Source of the DNA: Takakia lepidozioides
Taxonomy: Eukaryota; Streptophyta; Takakiopsida; Takakiales; Takakiaceae
Assembly: GCA_030704615.1 (NCBI GenBank)
Contig: CM060732.1
Location: 27,220,001-27,280,000 of the forward strand
Length of the DNA stretch: 60,000 bases
Direction of reading: 5' to 3'
In this document: positions 22,401 through 33,668 of the stretch, in pieces
Layout: every line of letters begins with the position of its first letter
How positions within the stretch are numbered: the stretch's first letter is position 1
The notes under the pieces: model-generated
Database searches by the model: none
What the model saw: the letters and a program-made list of their open reading frames with translations, nothing else
What the model was told of the DNA's origin: nothing
Program-made: the position numbers and the translations under genes

Positions 22401-25400
22401 TCCAGTCAGTGACATGGGGGAGGACATCTTGGATGACCTCAAGGGTCTCCCACTCTCGGCACTAGACTGAAATTTAAACTCAGGGCAGGAAGCCTACCTT
22501 TGAACAGCAAACAGAAGCAGAGAGGAAAGGGAGAGTGCAATTGCCCGCTGTGTGGGCAATTTGAAGACAGTATTCACTTTCTGATACACTGTCCAGGGCT
22601 CTCTCACCAAAGAGACACTCTCTTCAATTCTATCAAGGGAATTGTGCCTGTACCCCTGTTTAACAACTTTGAAAGTCTCGAGGCTGAGCCAAAAGCCCAG
22701 GCCCTCCTGAGGCCTAGTTTTTGGGCAAATCACACACAGCAGATTGATACTTGTGAGAAGGGATTTCTAGAGGATATCTGGAAAACCCGGATTAATTCTA
22801 TATATGATGGTAAGTCACACTACCAACGTCAGCCCCTGACTGAGGTAGGTTCTGTCCCTTTTGATCCCGCTCAAACTGGGCGCGGGGTCAATGGCCACAA
22901 GGCTACGGCAAACAACGTCTTATGAGTACAATCTATCTGAAGACTTTGGGAGCCCACCCAGACCTCCCCATTGCCCTCAGAAAAGAGGGAGATAGAGCTG
23001 CAGACAGGTATTAGGCCGCAAGATTCTATTGTCACGAAGAACCAAGAATGTCTCCCGATAGAAGTGCAGTTTTGTTGTTAGAGTGGGTAGAGGCTCTTAT
23101 TTACGCTAACTCTATATTACTACTATATTGCTACTATTACTACTATATTAGAGTGGCTGGGTTTCATGTCCGCAGTTCCAAGTTCTCTCATGATGCCTAT
23201 ATTGCGGTCCTGTTTGGATGCAATTTCAACCCCCTCCGCAGTTTGTGGCAGTAGGGAAGCAACGGAGAGTCCATTGCGCTCAAAAAAGAAAAATACCACT
23301 TACAGGAAGCTCAAAGACCTTAGAGAGAGAGATAGAGAGGACTCTTAACGCCACACGCTCTTCCCTCTAACTGTACCAATATCTGCTGACACATGCAACT
23401 AGCACTCACAAAGATATGGAGGTGTTGCTGTATAACAGATTACAACTCCAAACTTTGGCTTTGACAGTCCAATCTGTGCCCTTCAGTAAGAAGTGACGAA
23501 ATCAATGAACCAGGTGTTTGCAGAGGAAGCGGGCGGGGAGGGGAGCGTACTCAGGCAAACTTTCGTAGGCAGTAAGGACAGACCAGACGTCATGAATGTG
23601 AGCCTCCACTGTGATAGCTGCCACCACCCGCCGGTGCACCCCTCCATTTTCCTGCAGCACAGGACCATCCTGTCAGCCCATGTTGACCATTTGCCTGGTA
23701 TAAGCCTCAAATCTAGTTTCTTTCACCTTACACTCTATTTCTTAATCTCTGCGTACACTTAATTTCTTAATCTCTCAAACAGAAGCAGAGAGGAATGGGA
23801 GAATGCAATTGCCCGTTGTGTGGGCAACCTGAAGACAATATTCAGTTTCTGATTCACTGTCCGGGGTTCTCTCACCATAGAGACGCTCTCCTCAACTCTA
23901 TCAAGGGAATTGTGCATGTACCTCTGTTTACCAACTTTGAAAGTCTCGAGGCTGAGCCAAAAGCCCAGGCCCATTTGGGGCCTAGTTATTGGGCAAACCA
24001 CACACAGCAGATTGATGCTTGTGTGAAGGGATTTCTAGTGGATATCTGGAAAACCCGGATCAATTGTTTATTTCAAGGTAAGTCTTACTACCGACGTCAG
24101 CCCCTGACAAAGGTAGGTTCTGTCCCTTTGTGTTCCCCTCAAACTGGGAGAGGGGTCAATGGCCACAAGGCTACGGCAAACAACGTCTTATGATTACATT
24201 CTTAACCTCTGCGTACACAGAGGTGTGGGGAAGTGTAGTCAGTGGGTGTGGCTATTCCTTCATTGGATGATGATCAGCCAACTAGAAAGGGTTTCATGCA
24301 CAGGGTCTGCACTGCAACTGTGACCAAGGCTCGCTGATTTATGGGACAGACTATATTCCTTTCTTCCGATACTAAGCGGAATTACTATCACTCGTTCTTG
24401 GCATTACAACATTACGCCAACGTTTGATATTGTCAAAGATTACCACGTATCGCTAGCATACCCAAAATAACTTGATGGCTCACATTTGTATCAAAAGACT
24501 CACCAGAAGGTCATCAAAACGCCTCAAATGGACTTCATCCACTGCACATGGCCTCCCAAGCCTACAAGCCATTCCAACACCTCCCCACCTCTGGTCCCGA
24601 TCTCCCCACCTTGTTTCCTCCTTAAACCCCACTAGAGCAGGCCCCACCGCTGTTGAACTAACAGAATCATCTTTCAATGTCGGTGGCTGCAGAGATTGCG
24701 GTGCGGATCCAGCGGTAGAACTAACCATTACCCCAGACTTGTCAGGTCCGAGTTTCTCGAAGAAGCTTGAAAAGGAGAAGGATCTTCCTGGTAAATTGGG
24801 TTTCCCACAGGAGGGTATTTTCAGCCAAGTTGTGCAGTCAGCTTCAGCCCGCTCTGCCATGGCCCTCAAATTTACAGGAAGGTCTGCTTTGATGATTTTC
24901 TCCACAAAGGCAGCTGGGAAAAGCAACCTAGGTGTGACATTAACTTCATAATGTAGCACCGTAGTCCCTGGCCTGCAATTCGCTACAATAAAATGAGATA
25001 TGCACACACCTGACAAAGATTTGCATGTGAGTTTTCAACCAAATTATGCAGAAAGAATTGAACTTTCGAAGGGGCTGGTGGTTTATATTGACAAACCTTG
25101 GGCCAGGTCGAAGATACCACCGACCGACATAACGCTTGAAATCACCATCCACCATTGAGAACCGAAGCTCCTTTCCATCATTCTACAACCAAAACATATT
25201 CATTCAGCTCTCACCCAGCATCCAGTAGTTGCCTCCCTTCCCCTGACCTGTGCTTTAGGATGAAGCAACTCTTTAAGCTGAAAACAGCTTGAAAACTCAG
25301 TTCTCGATTGCAGATGCATGAGATTGTGTTCCAAATGTACCCCATAAGATAGAGAAGGGTCACAGTGTAAAGGGGACGAACCAACAAGGGAAGCTCCAGA

Positions 25401-26127
25401 AGGTCAAGTACCACCCGAGCTTCTATCTGCCAATACATCGCAGCTTGCATGCCTTCCTGGAGCAGCCATATCCGCCCTGGATGTGGGCATGGGATCCGCT
25501 CACTGGATCTCAGCACCAGAACACCCACAAAAGCTTCAGAAGAGTTGCTCTTTAACACCTCAAGAAAATGAGGTCGCTTACGAAAGACTTTCTTAAGACA
25601 TACTCTGATGATGCATATAACCAGAAACTCGCTAACATAACAAATTCTGAACATAAGATTCTTTCTCTAACACCTACCTCAAAAATTAGCACCCACAGAT
25701 TAACGCCAGTGGACTTCCACAAGAAATGAAACAGATACAACCTACAACACTAGACTCCTCACCTCCGTATAAGATTAGGGATGAACTCAGCCAGGCGTTC
25801 GTAGTCAGTAAGAACCTCCCACACACGGGCCTCGCTGGCCGCTATACACACACTCGCGCTGATGTGGCGTTCCCGCCACGACACAGTTTCCACCTGGCAG
25901 TGCACATCCCATTCTCCTGCCTTTGCACCACCACTGTCTTCCCATTCCTCCACAACCCCGCCTTTGTCGTCATGGTGATGACCAAAGTTCATCTCGGCAC
26001 CTCTCTCTTTTGGACTACACCCACCACCTGGATGGGCAGTAGAGTCCATTTTACCGACCACTTGGCTTACCTTCTTTACCACCTGTTTGGCGGCCTTTGG
26101 CCTGATTTTTCCATGGGCTCTCCCTCC
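16428..26127 (-). CDS. HCF145: HCF145-like chloroplast protein: two SRPBCC domains plus TMR repeats (11 exons)
   Basis: Exons (minus strand): 26127-25763, 25502-25382, 25182-25097, 24972-24504, 23651-23551, 19773-19707, 19556-19329, 18327-18010, 17804-17622, 16889-16817, 16678-16428. All junctions are GT-AG, phases match at every join, and 753 codons follow without a stop. The first SRPBCC domain runs from VETVSWRERHISASVCI through VLTDYERLAEFIPNL, SERIPCPHPGRIWL and MVDGDFKRYVGRW to DLPVNLRAMAERAE. The second runs from ENGGVHRRVVAAIT through EGCKCLLYMVLHARVVLDLW and VEGDFDSFQGKW to IYEDLPANLCAIRD. Two C-terminal repeats follow: VMPMRCELRDGGRVDLEKAI...MGGF and YMPTRKSLERAGRYGLARSL...KWGG, the TMR units of HCF145. 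In Arabidopsis HCF145 stabilises psaA mRNA for photosystem I and is about 720 aa, close to this length. The transit peptide is missing from these exons and must lie upstream (candidate at 30,323). Confidence 0.9.
16975..17510 (+). mobile_element. LINE 3' fragment with internal duplication, in an HCF145 intron
   Basis: Matches the C-terminal and 3'-UTR part of the LINE at 20.8-22.9 kb: AACAGTAAACAGATGCAG, a decayed zinc-knuckle region, CACCAACTTTGAAAATCTTG and the terminal GGGTCTATGGCCAGAAGGCT. The block AGGAACATCAAGAACATGGT occurs twice (near 17,102 and 17,221), so an internal duplication arose after or during insertion. It ends in CTTATGAGCACATTCTATC plus a CA repeat. Confidence 0.8.
18555..18745 (-). 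mobile_element. Minus-strand LINE zinc-knuckle remnant
   Basis: The reverse complement contains a Cys-rich start (TGCCCAGTGTGC), then EQHFLFHC in one frame, then GAAATGCTTGGCAGCCATAT. It is parallel to the fragment at 20,515-20,720, so it is a second LINE lineage distinct from the plus-strand one. Frames are broken. Confidence 0.55.
20085..20235 (+). repeat. ~140-bp dispersed repeat, copy 1
   Basis: Inverted relative to 45,725-45,875: both share GGGTTAGTTT/AAACTAACCC, TTTGTGGGTTT, TTAGCTTATCC, CACAGCTCAGCTGCAGGTAT and TTTTCC(A/T)GCAACTGCC in the same order. Here it lies in an HCF145 intron, the other in a CIPK intron. It could be a SINE, MITE or part of a larger element. Confidence 0.7.
20515..20720 (-). 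mobile_element. Minus-strand LINE C-terminal zinc-knuckle remnant
   Basis: The reverse complement reads CSC, stop, EEQEHFFFHCPSIMKSV, then SGIFNLMEVFCQEDQKCLAA and YLHEA. The C-x-C...H-x4-C pattern is the C-terminal knuckle of plant LINE ORF2 proteins. One in-frame stop is visible. It lies head to head with the plus-strand LINE that begins at about 20,790. Confidence 0.6.
20790..22930 (+). mobile_element. 5'-truncated LINE with reverse transcriptase and zinc knuckle (frameshifted)
   Basis: Four frames make up one ORF2 remnant. 20,793 to about 21,270 encodes the RT start (GYKAGGSDGI, NYRGITLLN, GFRRNRGCVDHI). About 21,275-22,200 encodes VFFLDVKKAYDTVW, QGCTLSPLLFN and the catalytic box LMFADDFAGIGE (FADD). 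22,198-22,470 carries a helical region, and 22,500-22,925 the C-terminal knuckle [20 protein letters not shown]. One-base shifts occur near 21,270, 22,200 and 22,465. The apurinic endonuclease domain is absent, as expected for 5' truncation during target-primed reverse transcription. The 3' end is GGCCACAAGGCTACGGCAAA then CGTCTTATGAGTACA. It sits in the large HCF145 intron between exons 6 and 5 (in window order). Confidence 0.92.
23775..24200 (+). mobile_element. LINE 3' fragment in an HCF145 intron
   Basis: Encodes the same knuckle (CNCPLCGQPEDNIQFLIHCP) and tail ([17 protein letters not shown]) as the larger LINE and ends with the same CAACGTCTTATGA terminus. The frame is open from 23,795 to 24,193, so this fragment is younger or less decayed than the others. 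It begins near the C-terminal segment, a typical short 5'-truncated insertion. Confidence 0.88.
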
Positions 26128-29100
26128 CTTGCAAGAACAAGACAAATAAACTTAGTAATCCACCTTCACATTTTGGAGGAGTGCACAAAGGACTATGGGC
26201 TTCAGGTCAAAGCCATTGTTTTGATACACCTGCTGATTCCTCTACATGGTTCAAGGACATGTTGGTACACCCATGTCTTCATTTGGTATGTGCCACGGCC
26301 TCTCCACAACATAAGTGCCTCAAAATCCAGCATGTCTAGAATTCTTTTCAAGAATGACAGAGACCTTCCTTGTCCTGCACTAGGCTGTAATTGTACAACC
26401 CAATTACTTGTTTGCAGTTGTCATTCTACTACCAGGAAACCACTTTTGTATGGTCTGACCCTGCTAACTTGCAACATAATACAATTGGTCCCCAGGGGGA
26501 GAGGTGTGATATACTTTCCAGGCACGATCCATCTGTGACACTTCCAATATTTACGAGTTCCTACATCACGAACACTTGTAATACACTGAACACCTTTCCC
26601 TGAAGGAAAGATGTAGCGATTTATAACAGGCTTCAAGCTCCATAGCAATGGTCGGGTGTTCACAAAGAGCAACTAATGAACTGCAAATGACAGCAGTGTC
26701 AAGAAATGTCAGGGACTGAGATGTGCAACCTTGCCTACGGAGTTTCAGAGTCAAAGGAATTTACCGTCTTTGTACTGAAAAGTACAAAAAGAAATAGATG
26801 AGACAGGCAATGGTACCTGAAGCCGCCGGTCGACGTCTTCCCTCCCAGATCGCATGATTATTTTCCACATTGCCTTTACCAACCAATCACACAACGACTT
26901 GAGATCAAATGCATGACTGGAGCTCAAGACAATGTGGATCAGCCCAGGGTCCTGCACGAAGTTTGTTGTACATGCTTTCAACATATATGCACGTGAAATA
27001 ACCAGAGCTGCATAACATCCATGGGAAGGCCAACGACTTTATAGACAAGAACCCTTTATAAGCAAACAAACCACTAGAAAACAGGTAGAGACAGACTAGA
27101 CAGTCAACAAGAAAAACAAGCATGGGATAAAAAAGAATCATTGCATCCACAACAGGCACCAAGCACCTGCGGGAGACAGTATGACACATAAGAAATCAAA
27201 CAAACATGTCAAACCCACATGCTGCAAGGAGACGGAATGCCTCTTGCAGGTAGTGGCTAAGCAATTCTCATAATTCTAGCCTTCTGCACAGGTAGAGGAA
27301 TTGATAAACAGACGCCAGTAATCCTCCCTTGATCTCTAGTATGTAGGAGACAAGAAAGGAAATGGGTACAAGGGTGTCAAGCAAACAGTACCTTCTCAGT
27401 CTGGTCAAAAATGAGGGGATTGCTATCACGCAATCCATCAAACAGCATGGGGAGTGTGTGCGGGTCCCCTAACCCTCCCATTGACTGACCAGCCCACAAC
27501 AATGTTAAACATTTGTATTCTGATAGCTTCAAGCAGTTGATTCTTTCAGTCCCAAGTTTTAATGACCTGAACTAAAATGGGTCTGTAACATTTTGTTAAA
27601 AGAATGAGCTGAGCTCAGTTTTCCTATCTGTTATCACCTACAACCTTTTACGGTACGAGAAATTTGCAAAACTTAAGGGCAATAATCTCCTGTTAAAGGC
27701 AGGCACATCATTGGCTTGGGATATTCCCTGTGTATGGCGTTCATATAAGCAGAGCCATATGTACATGGCTCCATATCAGAAGGACTATGAGTGACAATGG
27801 CTGCAAAGGAAGCTTCCCGCTAGACTCTTATTTCAGGTAACAGCGAGCTACTACACACACAATAACGGTTCTAGAGAGAGAAGAGCCACCTAATCTTAAC
27901 AAAAGAAGGGGTGAGTTGCATACTGCAATAGCTGTCATCCTTTGCTCTAAGCTGCCATTTCTAAGTTTTGCTGCATTTGTCAACACAAACTGGCCCAGCC
28001 CCACAAGGCAGAGTGCACTGTGCATCAGCACCACCATCCTAATAGCCATTAATTTCTTTCACCATACAAAGAAAGTCCCTAACCAACCCATCATCCTTGT
28101 CCTCTTCATCCCCTTGTGTGGTAGAACAATACGAACCAAAGAACTCATGATATGTACCTGCTCCCCAGGAGTTAACTGCGACTTCACACCCGCCAGCAGG
28201 TCCCGTAACCTACCAAAGCATTGTTGAACTTGGTAAGTAGGAAGGCCCAAGCGAGAGAAGATAGGTGGAGAAGACAGCTGTCAGACACAGAGACACAAAA
28301 CACACATACATTTCTGCCAACAAGGCACATGCAGACAAACACATAGAAGATGCAGAATAACACGACAATCACCTCGTGGCCTCTGTATAATTCTCCTCTG
28401 CAACTGCAACTGTTAACTGCCTGCACACCTCCCAGATGCTTCCCAGTCATTGAAACACCTTTTTGGCATGTCCACCAGAAGTTGAATACTTCAGTGAATA
28501 AAACGATATTAGATACCACAAAAGTGATGCAGTTTCACAATCAATTACTGGATTAATTGTCAAAGCTCTAAAGTTATGCAGGGCTAATACCTTTTCTCAT
28601 GTATCTAGCCAAAGCAAACCTTAAAATATACTGACTTGCCTTTCTAGCAGCTGGACCCGTTGCAAGGTATTCTCCTCTTCTGTCACAATGTCTAGATCAT
28701 TGGTGCAGGTTGCAGCCTGCTAGTGTCGAACCAATGGGTCAATTCACAGCATAATCAGGCTCTTTCCTTGGCAATGTGCGCTCACCAAATACATGACGAT
28801 TTTCCACAGGCAGATTTCTCTCAGTCTGTCTACCTCCTCCAAAACATTCCCACTTTCAATATTTCCATGACAACTCAGCTGGGCCTCCGCTGTGAACTTT
28901 AGTACGTTATGATTCTCTGACTAGGGTGGGAAACTTACTCCCATCATCAACAGACAGTTTCCTCCACTCTACAAGTCGTGACACTTTCTAGAGATGAGTC
29001 CTTGAAATGCCTTCTCCATCTGACCACAAGTGAAAAATCTCTTAACAGATGGATGCAGCCATGGGGCCTCCAGGTAGGCACTTGGGTTCCAGCTGGAATC

Positions 29101-30322
29101 CAAGAGGTAATCCAATGCAGTCTGAAACATGGGTGGACTTGGCCTAGGGGCCAGATGAATTGGTCAAGCGAAGCAAGTTTCGAATGGTAGGTAGACAGAC
29201 AGATGGACAGAAAAACAGGGACGGCAATAATCATGGAGTGAGAAAGAGGCCAATTTTGTCAAAGAAAGAAAGAGAAAACCATTTCCAGCCAACCTTAGCA
29301 GGGTACGGTCCTACAGAGCGAGAGTTCAGGGCAGTTGTTTACCCCTAGATTGTCTGCACAACGAGTTTGGTGTGTGCAATTAGACCTCCAGGCAAGTCTC
29401 CCCTGCGTTACTGAGCATGAGGACTCACAGCACCTAAACATTATATCCTGTGAGCAAACCCAGGTTAAAACAACAAGACCCTGAGCTTTCCGTTTGGAGT
29501 GGGATGCATTAGCATGTGAGAAAGAAGTCAGGTCAAGCGAGACACTTTTGTGGTTGACAATCTGTGAGGCATGGGAACCCGTCTCTCCGTGTGTCAACTG
29601 TGCAGGCAGGTGCAGTTGTTTGGCCATGCCACATCAAAGCGATGAGTCTCTCACTTGAGTAGTATGTAACTTCCTAAGATTTCTCCCAACAACACTAAGG
29701 AATTGCTAAGAGACCAGTGAAACAGTTTGTTATGTTCAGATACTGAGACACCTCATCGGTCACCATTTTTAAAGACACGGGCTCCCCAAAACACTCCATT
29801 GACGAGTACTAGCCCAGCACAAGGGGCACATGAGATGAAGGATATGATTCAAAACCTCTAGCTACTTCTATTTAAAATGATAGATAACACCATACAATCT
29901 AACAAGGGAATACACAGCGGTTGCATGTAGAACAGAAAGCACAGTGAAGGAACCAGACAGCCAAACATGTAGGATAAGCATAAAAGAGATAGGGCACTGC
30001 CATGCATGTTTTTGAAACCCAGAGGTTTTTTGAAGGTAGGGGATATAAACACAACTACACTTTGAAATGCAACATTATGTCAATGGTTCCCAACCGTAAT
30101 CTCAACCGTATAGCCAACACAACGCAAAATGTAAAGGTCAATACATGCGTTAGGAAATACTTCAACCCATTGAAACAAAACCCCCTTTTCCATTATTTCG
30201 TAAACCCATGTACAAATGCTCACCTCACTGCCCACTCTACCTTCTTCCATGTAAACCAGGCCATGCCTTTCCTCAAAACTTCAACAGAAATGGGATTTGG
30301 GAAGCTTTATGAAAGCATCTAC
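26128..30322. other. Probable first intron or 5' flank of HCF145; no independent gene seen
   Basis: Small ORFs on both strands show no domains. 27,215-27,310 resembles the minus-strand LINE remnants (CTTGCAGGTAGTGGCTAAGC), and CATAACATCCATGGGAAGGC near 27,010 is nearly repeated at 19,260. The long plus-strand frame at 25,726-26,538 is antisense to HCF145 exon 1 and was discarded. Confidence 0.4.
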
Positions 30323-30433
30323 CTTTGAGTTCGCCTGGACCCTTGGTTTCTCCAAGGTCATGGGATCCCTCATTCTCGCACTCCTCAGATTCCATCGAAC
30401 TGCCACTAACTTGCTGAAACCCAGGCCCTGCAT
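30323..30433 (-). CDS. Candidate 5' exon of HCF145 (tentative)
   Basis: A minus-strand frame starting MQGLGFSKLVAVRWNLRSAR and ending VQANSK at a GT donor (GTAGAT). It ends in phase 0, the phase needed by the exon starting at 26,127. The segment is basic and Ser/Arg-containing, loosely compatible with a transit peptide. The frame is open further up to 30,517 (another Met). This is only a phase-compatible guess; no homology supports it. Confidence 0.22.
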
Positions 30434-32405
30434 GGGTCCTTCGTGCCCCCTACCATCTGTCACAGCTACAGATAAGGAAATCAAAGGTGCTGTTGACCTT
30501 GCTTTCCACAGGGTCATCTGGCAGAGGGGACATTACCCTGCGTCTGTTAACCACCAAAAACTTCAATTCTTCATATATCTTCTCACCATAATGATGAACC
30601 TTGAAACTAAGTTGATGTCAGATTGTGCGACTCTCTTCGTCAGCTTATTAACATTAACAGCGACAGGGAGCAGTAATCATTTCTAATATGGGAGGGCGGC
30701 AGGACTGCACATATCACATACCTGTTTCTCATTCATTTTGTACTGTTCTGATAAAAGAGTTAACTCATACTAGCCAGAAGTGTGTGGGGTGGGGTCAAAT
30801 ACTCCACATACGATACAGGTAGACCACATGAATATGGTTACATTTGGAAGTTAGATCAAGCTCAAGTGTTTTCCTGGATTTGAGAATCCTGCCCGAGGGC
30901 GGGAAGAATATGGCAGATAAGGAAAAATCTGCCAATGCCCGAGGCACATACGAAATTCGGTTGTACTTCCGGGCAAAAATTTGGAATCTATGGAATGGGG
31001 TTTTCAGGACAAGAAGCCACTCATTTTACAATTGAAATTTTCGGCTAGGATTTTAAGCCCGGGGTAAACTCGCTCAAGCTCTGGCATACACGTACCGGTG
31101 CTGTGAGGCCGAAGAATTGCTGCTTGTAAATTGCTTGCAGCCATGGGACCAAATCACCCAATTTCACCTGGACAACGAAGCTGGCTCGGCACCTGATGAC
31201 GCACAAGGATTTTCACCGGGCCTGGCAACCTATCCCTCAGCTCCAATGTTTAGGTGTTGCTCAGCAAGTGAGCAACACCTAAACAAGCACAATCCTGGGT
31301 GGCAGCTCCAAAGCTCAAATCGCTTATCAGCTTCAGCTTTCTCTCAATCCACCAAACATTCTCAGATTTATCATGTTCGCTACTTGTCTGTCTCTCGTCA
31401 CAGTTCAAATCTACAGAACCCACCAACAGCTTTCCGACAAGGCACCACAGATTTATCAGTCTCTAGACTGGGATCTGTACATGAAGATCCTGAGTTCAAT
31501 CCTTCATAAATTTTCCTTTTGAGGGGCGTACAGACTGCGGGCCGAACCCTAGAGAGTGGACATGGCACAGAGCTGAAAAATTGCAACAGACCCATGGCCA
31601 AACTAAAGGGCAACAAGAGAGTTGGACTCCATTTACACGACATGACTGTTTTCACTTGCTCTTCTTTGGGAGCCCAAATCAATTTTATTGGCTCCTCCTA
31701 AAGAGACACCATGCTGCTGTCTCCCAAATTGTCCCTTTTCAGTTAATACCTTGGACCTGTGAAAATGATACCTTCACCAGTTAATACCCATTTCCAGTAG
31801 AGGCCTGTGTAGAATTTCATCCGTCATTTTCATCCCCATGCTGAGTGCCATGTAGGAGTTCCATTCATCAACACTAGGCTTGGAGGCACGATCTCAAGAC
31901 CATCTACCCTATTGGCAAAACATTTGAGGTGGCTACAACTAGCACATAACTTATGTGATCCCATCTCCCAAAAACACCTCCATCTTAACCCTTACTCAAT
32001 ATCGACCCAATTTGGGTCAGTCAGGTTAACTAAACTGGCCCTTTGGTTAAGCCTGATCAGCCCCATTTTGGGCTCATTTGAAAGAGAATCAATTTACCCT
32101 TTAAATGGCCTGAAGGGGTTGGCAGATGGACCCCATGGAGTTACGATGGTGGCTGAGCTCATGGCTGGAGAGATGGGGGCATTGCCAGGGCTGCAGCAAA
32201 TGGAAGGGCAGTGTGAATGGATGACAGGGTTGTTCTTGAGATCCTGTTTTGCTTCTATCGATTTTGGTGGATCCTGCCATGTGAAATCGCGATTTCTTGA
32301 ACTAGAGATACCATGGCGTCTAACCGACCTGCGATTTAGGGGTTGGCTTTCATTCTTGAGCGCATCGTCTCATCCTATGCATTTGGGCGCCTACTTGCAT
32401 GTTGA

Positions 32406-32690
32406 CAGCAATCCAGCCCTGTCAATAATTTCGCTATAACCTTGAACCTCCTACTTTGGTTTGGCACGCGATTTAGGTTTTCGTTTTGTTTCTTGCGTGC
32501 ATGGTTTACTGCTATCGATTTGTTGTGCCTCCTCCATGTTGGCAGCAATCCAGCCCTGTCAATAATTTCGCTATAACCTTGAACCTCCTACTTTGGTTTG
32601 GCACGCGATTTAGGTTTTCGTTTTGTTTCTTGCGTGCATGGTTTACTGCTATCGATTTGTTGTGCCTCCTCCATGTTGGCAGCAATCCAA
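32406..32690. repeat. 137-bp tandem duplication
   Basis: CAGCAATCCAGCCCTGTCAA starts at 32,406 and 32,543, and a third partial copy (CAGCAATCCAACC) starts at 32,680. The two full units appear identical, so the duplication is recent. A diverged partial unit (GCGATTTAGGGGTTGG) precedes it. Confidence 0.92.
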
Positions 32691-32779
32691 CCAATGTGAA
32701 ATCGTGATTTTCGGGTGAATGTGTATGATTTCGCCTAACCGACCTGCGATTTAGGTATTGGCATTATACTACGACAGAA

Positions 32780-32930
32780 GGCGGTTTTTATGACTACACA
32801 TATGACTGCACATAGTCATAAAAACGTGCATATGACTATAGGCCTCACGGTCATGCGGACCATGGATGGTCATGAGAGCTATACAGTCACATGTACAAAG
32901 TCATATCCTTCACTGTCAATTAATCATATA
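32780..32930. repeat. Cluster of TATGACT / AGTCATA motifs
   Basis: At least five direct or inverted TATGACT words within 150 bp, similar to those scattered in the ~100-bp repeat at 2,985-3,410. It may be a transposon end or subterminal region. No transposase adjoins it. Confidence 0.45.
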
Positions 32931-33668
32931 GCTTTTGGCTGTGCCTGAAAGGAGGGGCCGGGTGGCCGTAGGAGCTCCCGAACCCGGTACGCTGGTGGGC
33001 TATGGCCACAAATATCATAGGCCTACATGCTATAACATAGGTGTGGCATCTGAAGTCCCGGGAAGGGAACCCAAAAACCCTATGTCATGCTTTGATTGGT
33101 CCCAAACTGTTTTGGGGACTTGTTACGGATGCCCACAACACTTCCACCAGAGGAATTAGGACTTGAACGGCTCAATTGTACGTTGAGATATTTTGTCCTT
33201 CCCGAAGGAAAGAGACACCCCATTCTGTGACTAGTTACAAAGGCGCCCACTTGGAAACTTACATACCAGAAACAAGTGAACAGTTGAGGGAGCGTGTGCT
33301 ACATGGCATCAGGTAGGTAGGGTACTAAATTCCCGAGCTTCTCTAATCAAAACTGGCCATACCAATGTGAGCTAAAAACTGGGTTTTTTTTCCTGGGCTG
33401 CTGCAAAATGTGGGCGGGCACAGTAGCATGAGATGTGGTAGCAGGAACTAGAAACGTAGAAACTATTGAGAACATGATAAAGCACACCTCACGTTTTGGC
33501 AGAGGTGATGGGCCTATCGTCAAAGGGATCATCTGTGCGTTATGTTTTCGTCGCTGGAGCTTGTGTGCATCGCGTGTCGTCAAATGTTCCTCTGCACCAC
33601 AATTTGATGAGCGTAGCACAGACGCACCGGAACTCAGAGATGGATCCATGTCATGAGATTAAGTGGGG

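Larger units (their letters stand above)
30520..33668. other. Intergenic; repeats only
   Basis: No gene recognised. Holds the 137-bp tandem repeat (32,406-32,690) and a cluster of TATGACT/AGTCATA words at 32,780-32,930. The plus frames at 31,117-31,509 and 31,912-32,439 lack recognisable features. Confidence 0.4.

Noticed and set aside
25726-26538. 270-codon plus-strand frame
   Set aside because: Its left half is antisense to the first confirmed HCF145 exon, which has a clear SRPBCC signature and correct splice sites.
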